Positions 63,031 to 64,000 of a stretch of DNA of 64,000 nucleotides are shown here, one piece after another. The translations under genes were made by a program, and so were the position numbers. Numbering within the stretch: position 1 is the first letter of the stretch; every line of letters begins with the position of its first letter. A model generated the notes under the pieces. It was not told where the DNA came from and searched no databases. It saw only the letters and a program-made list of their open reading frames with translations. Source of the DNA: Gordonia polyisoprenivorans (lineage in GTDB: Bacteria > Actinomycetota > Actinomycetes > Mycobacteriales > Mycobacteriaceae); contig NZ_CP072203.1 of assembly GCF_017654315.1 (NCBI RefSeq), forward strand, positions 5,332,001-5,396,000, given 5' to 3'.

Positions 63031-64000
63031 TCACCGCAGGGCGAACAGGTGCTCCTGGTGCGAACGTCCGTCGACGGTCAACGCCAGCGCGTCGGACACC
63101 CGCTGGTGGTCGTATTCGGTCCAGCGCTCGGTGCGCTGGCGCTGATACTCCGACCACGAGCCGACGACGAACTGCTCGACGTAGTCGTCGGAGTCCTCGC
63201 CGTTGCGATACAGATGCCAGTTCCGTGCACCCGTGCGGCGCCGCGACAGCGCCACACCCGCCCTCGCGTCGACGAACTCGTCGTGGTGCTCGGCGTCGAC
63301 CCGGTAGGTGGCGACCACCCGCACCGGGCCGTCGTCGGGGGCCGGCTCGAAAACCAGCATGGGCTCCGGCCAGGCGGTCGACAAGGTCCGATCGAGGGTG
63401 CCCGTCTCGGCGTGAATCGGCAGCACCGCCACGGCCAGCGCCGCCAGGATCAGCGCGATCGCTGCGATGAGCAGCGCCCACCGCACCGTCAGCAGTCCAC
63501 CCAACGCACCCCACAGCAGCGATCCGACTCCCTGCGACCCCATGAACACCAGGAGATAGGCGGCCATCCCCCGGGCACGCACCCACGCGGGCAGGGTCAA
63601 CTGGATCTCGGCGTTCAGCGTCGACAGCGTGGCGATCCACGCAACCCCGGTCGGGACGAACACGATCAACGCCACCACCGTGGACCCGAGCGCGGCCGCA
63701 GCGGTACCGGCCGCGAAGACGACTGCCGACGAAGCAAGGATCACGTTGGGCGACAGGTGATCACGCATCCAGGGCAGTCCCAGGACGCCGAGGATCGCAC
63801 CACAGCCGAGGACACCGAGGACCACACCGTAGCCGGTGGAGCCGAGATGGAAGGAGTCGCTGACGACCAGCGGGAGCAATGCCCACAGCGCCGAGGCGGG
63901 CAACGCGAACAACGCCGAGCGCACCAGGATCCGGCGAACGATGGGTGCCGCGGCGACGTAACGCAGCCCGACGGCCATCGACGTACCGAGATGCTCGGGC
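63031..64000 (-). CDS. MFS exporter (MFS_3 type), C-terminal part, with fused ABM-like domain
   Basis: The gene runs off the window end; about 322 codons are seen, in frame to base 64000. Six transmembrane helices (second half of the transporter): LFALPASALWALLPL, GYGVVLGVLGCGAILGVLG, LIVFVPTGVAWIATLS, and three more to residue about 215. It then continues as a soluble domain: ATYRVDAEHHDEFVDA and GSWSEYQRQ, with WHLYRNGED, which resembles the antibiotic biosynthesis monooxygenase/EthD-like ferredoxin fold fused to EntS-type transporters. The beginning and the promoter are outside. Substrate is unknown. Confidence 0.85.
   Translation of the reverse strand, partial: PEHLGTSMAVGLRYVAAAPIVRRILVRSALFALPASALWALLPLVVSDSFHLGSTGYGVVLGVLGCGAILGVLGLPWMRDHLSPNVILASSAVVFAAGTAAAALGSTVVALIVFVPTGVAWIATLSTLNAEIQLTLPAWVRARGMAAYLLVFMGSQGVGSLLWGALGGLLTVRWALLIAAIALILAALAVAVLPIHAETGTLDRTLSTAWPEPMLVFEPAPDDGPVRVVATYRVDAEHHDEFVDARAGVALSRRRTGARNWHLYRNGEDSDDYVEQFVVGSWSEYQRQRTERWTEYDHQRVSDALALTVDGRSHQEHLFALR

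Overview
The window is high-GC actinobacterial DNA of the order Mycobacteriales. A Gordonia-like genome fits best. The main evidence is gene order: cspB, moaA, moaD, rpfA, moaE, mog, moaC, a Rv0862c-type helicase-domain protein, an XPB helicase and a DapC-like aminotransferase. As I recall it, this is the M. tuberculosis Rv0858c-Rv0883c neighbourhood, here interrupted by lineage-specific genes. Genus is an inference; no rRNA or other taxonomic marker lies in the window.

Layout. 1-4700: acyl-CoA metabolism cluster (partial SDR, acyl-CoA synthetase, a broken acyl-CoA dehydrogenase, an intact one, and a TetR regulator with a perfect operator palindrome). 4700-10900: minus-strand genes (phosphotransferase-fold protein, SRPBCC membrane protein, FAD monooxygenase, membrane-anchored beta-propeller, PAP2 phosphatase). 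10900-13130: a DUF222-HNH nuclease gene embedded in palindromic repeats. 13130-15000: acyl-CoA dehydrogenase divergent from a TetR. 15000-27200: conserved core with a sacsin-like ATPase, DUF3027, MFS, DUF2771, cold-shock protein, the molybdenum cofactor genes, and rpfA behind a CRP box and a c-di-AMP (ydaO-type) riboswitch. 27300-39700: receptor kinase with an extracellular RCC1 propeller, helicase-domain protein, drug exporter, a 21-bp minisatellite, XPB helicase, a second receptor kinase, a lipoprotein copying that kinase's sensor domain, and an aminotransferase. 39700-47300: redox and regulator genes, a decayed SDR, a TetR-MMPL operon with a clear operator, AlkB and an SDR. 47300-52000: membrane adenylate cyclase, then a secreted-protein pair including a lipase-fold protein that has lost its nucleophile. 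52200-54110: a type II toxin-antitoxin pair beside tRNA-Lys, tRNA-Glu, tRNA-Asp and tRNA-Phe. 54200-64000: MerR/PPOX pair, lipoprotein protease, second DUF222-HNH gene, CtaG-like protein, PPK2, NUDIX, YceI, a very small membrane protein, an alpha/beta hydrolase and the C-terminal half of an MFS exporter.

How genes work together. moaA, moaD, moaE, mog and moaC supply most of molybdopterin synthesis from one locus, converging from both sides on the rpfA-moaE boundary. rpfA carries two layers of second-messenger control visible in its leader. Two kinases read the outside of the cell through propeller or cysteine-rich domains, and the adenylate cyclase could feed the CRP site. The most unusual items are the two DUF222-HNH genes that share a promoter layout and a palindromic repeat family, the kinase sensor/lipoprotein pair, the 21-bp array in front of XPB, and the catalytically dead lipase with its overlapping partner.
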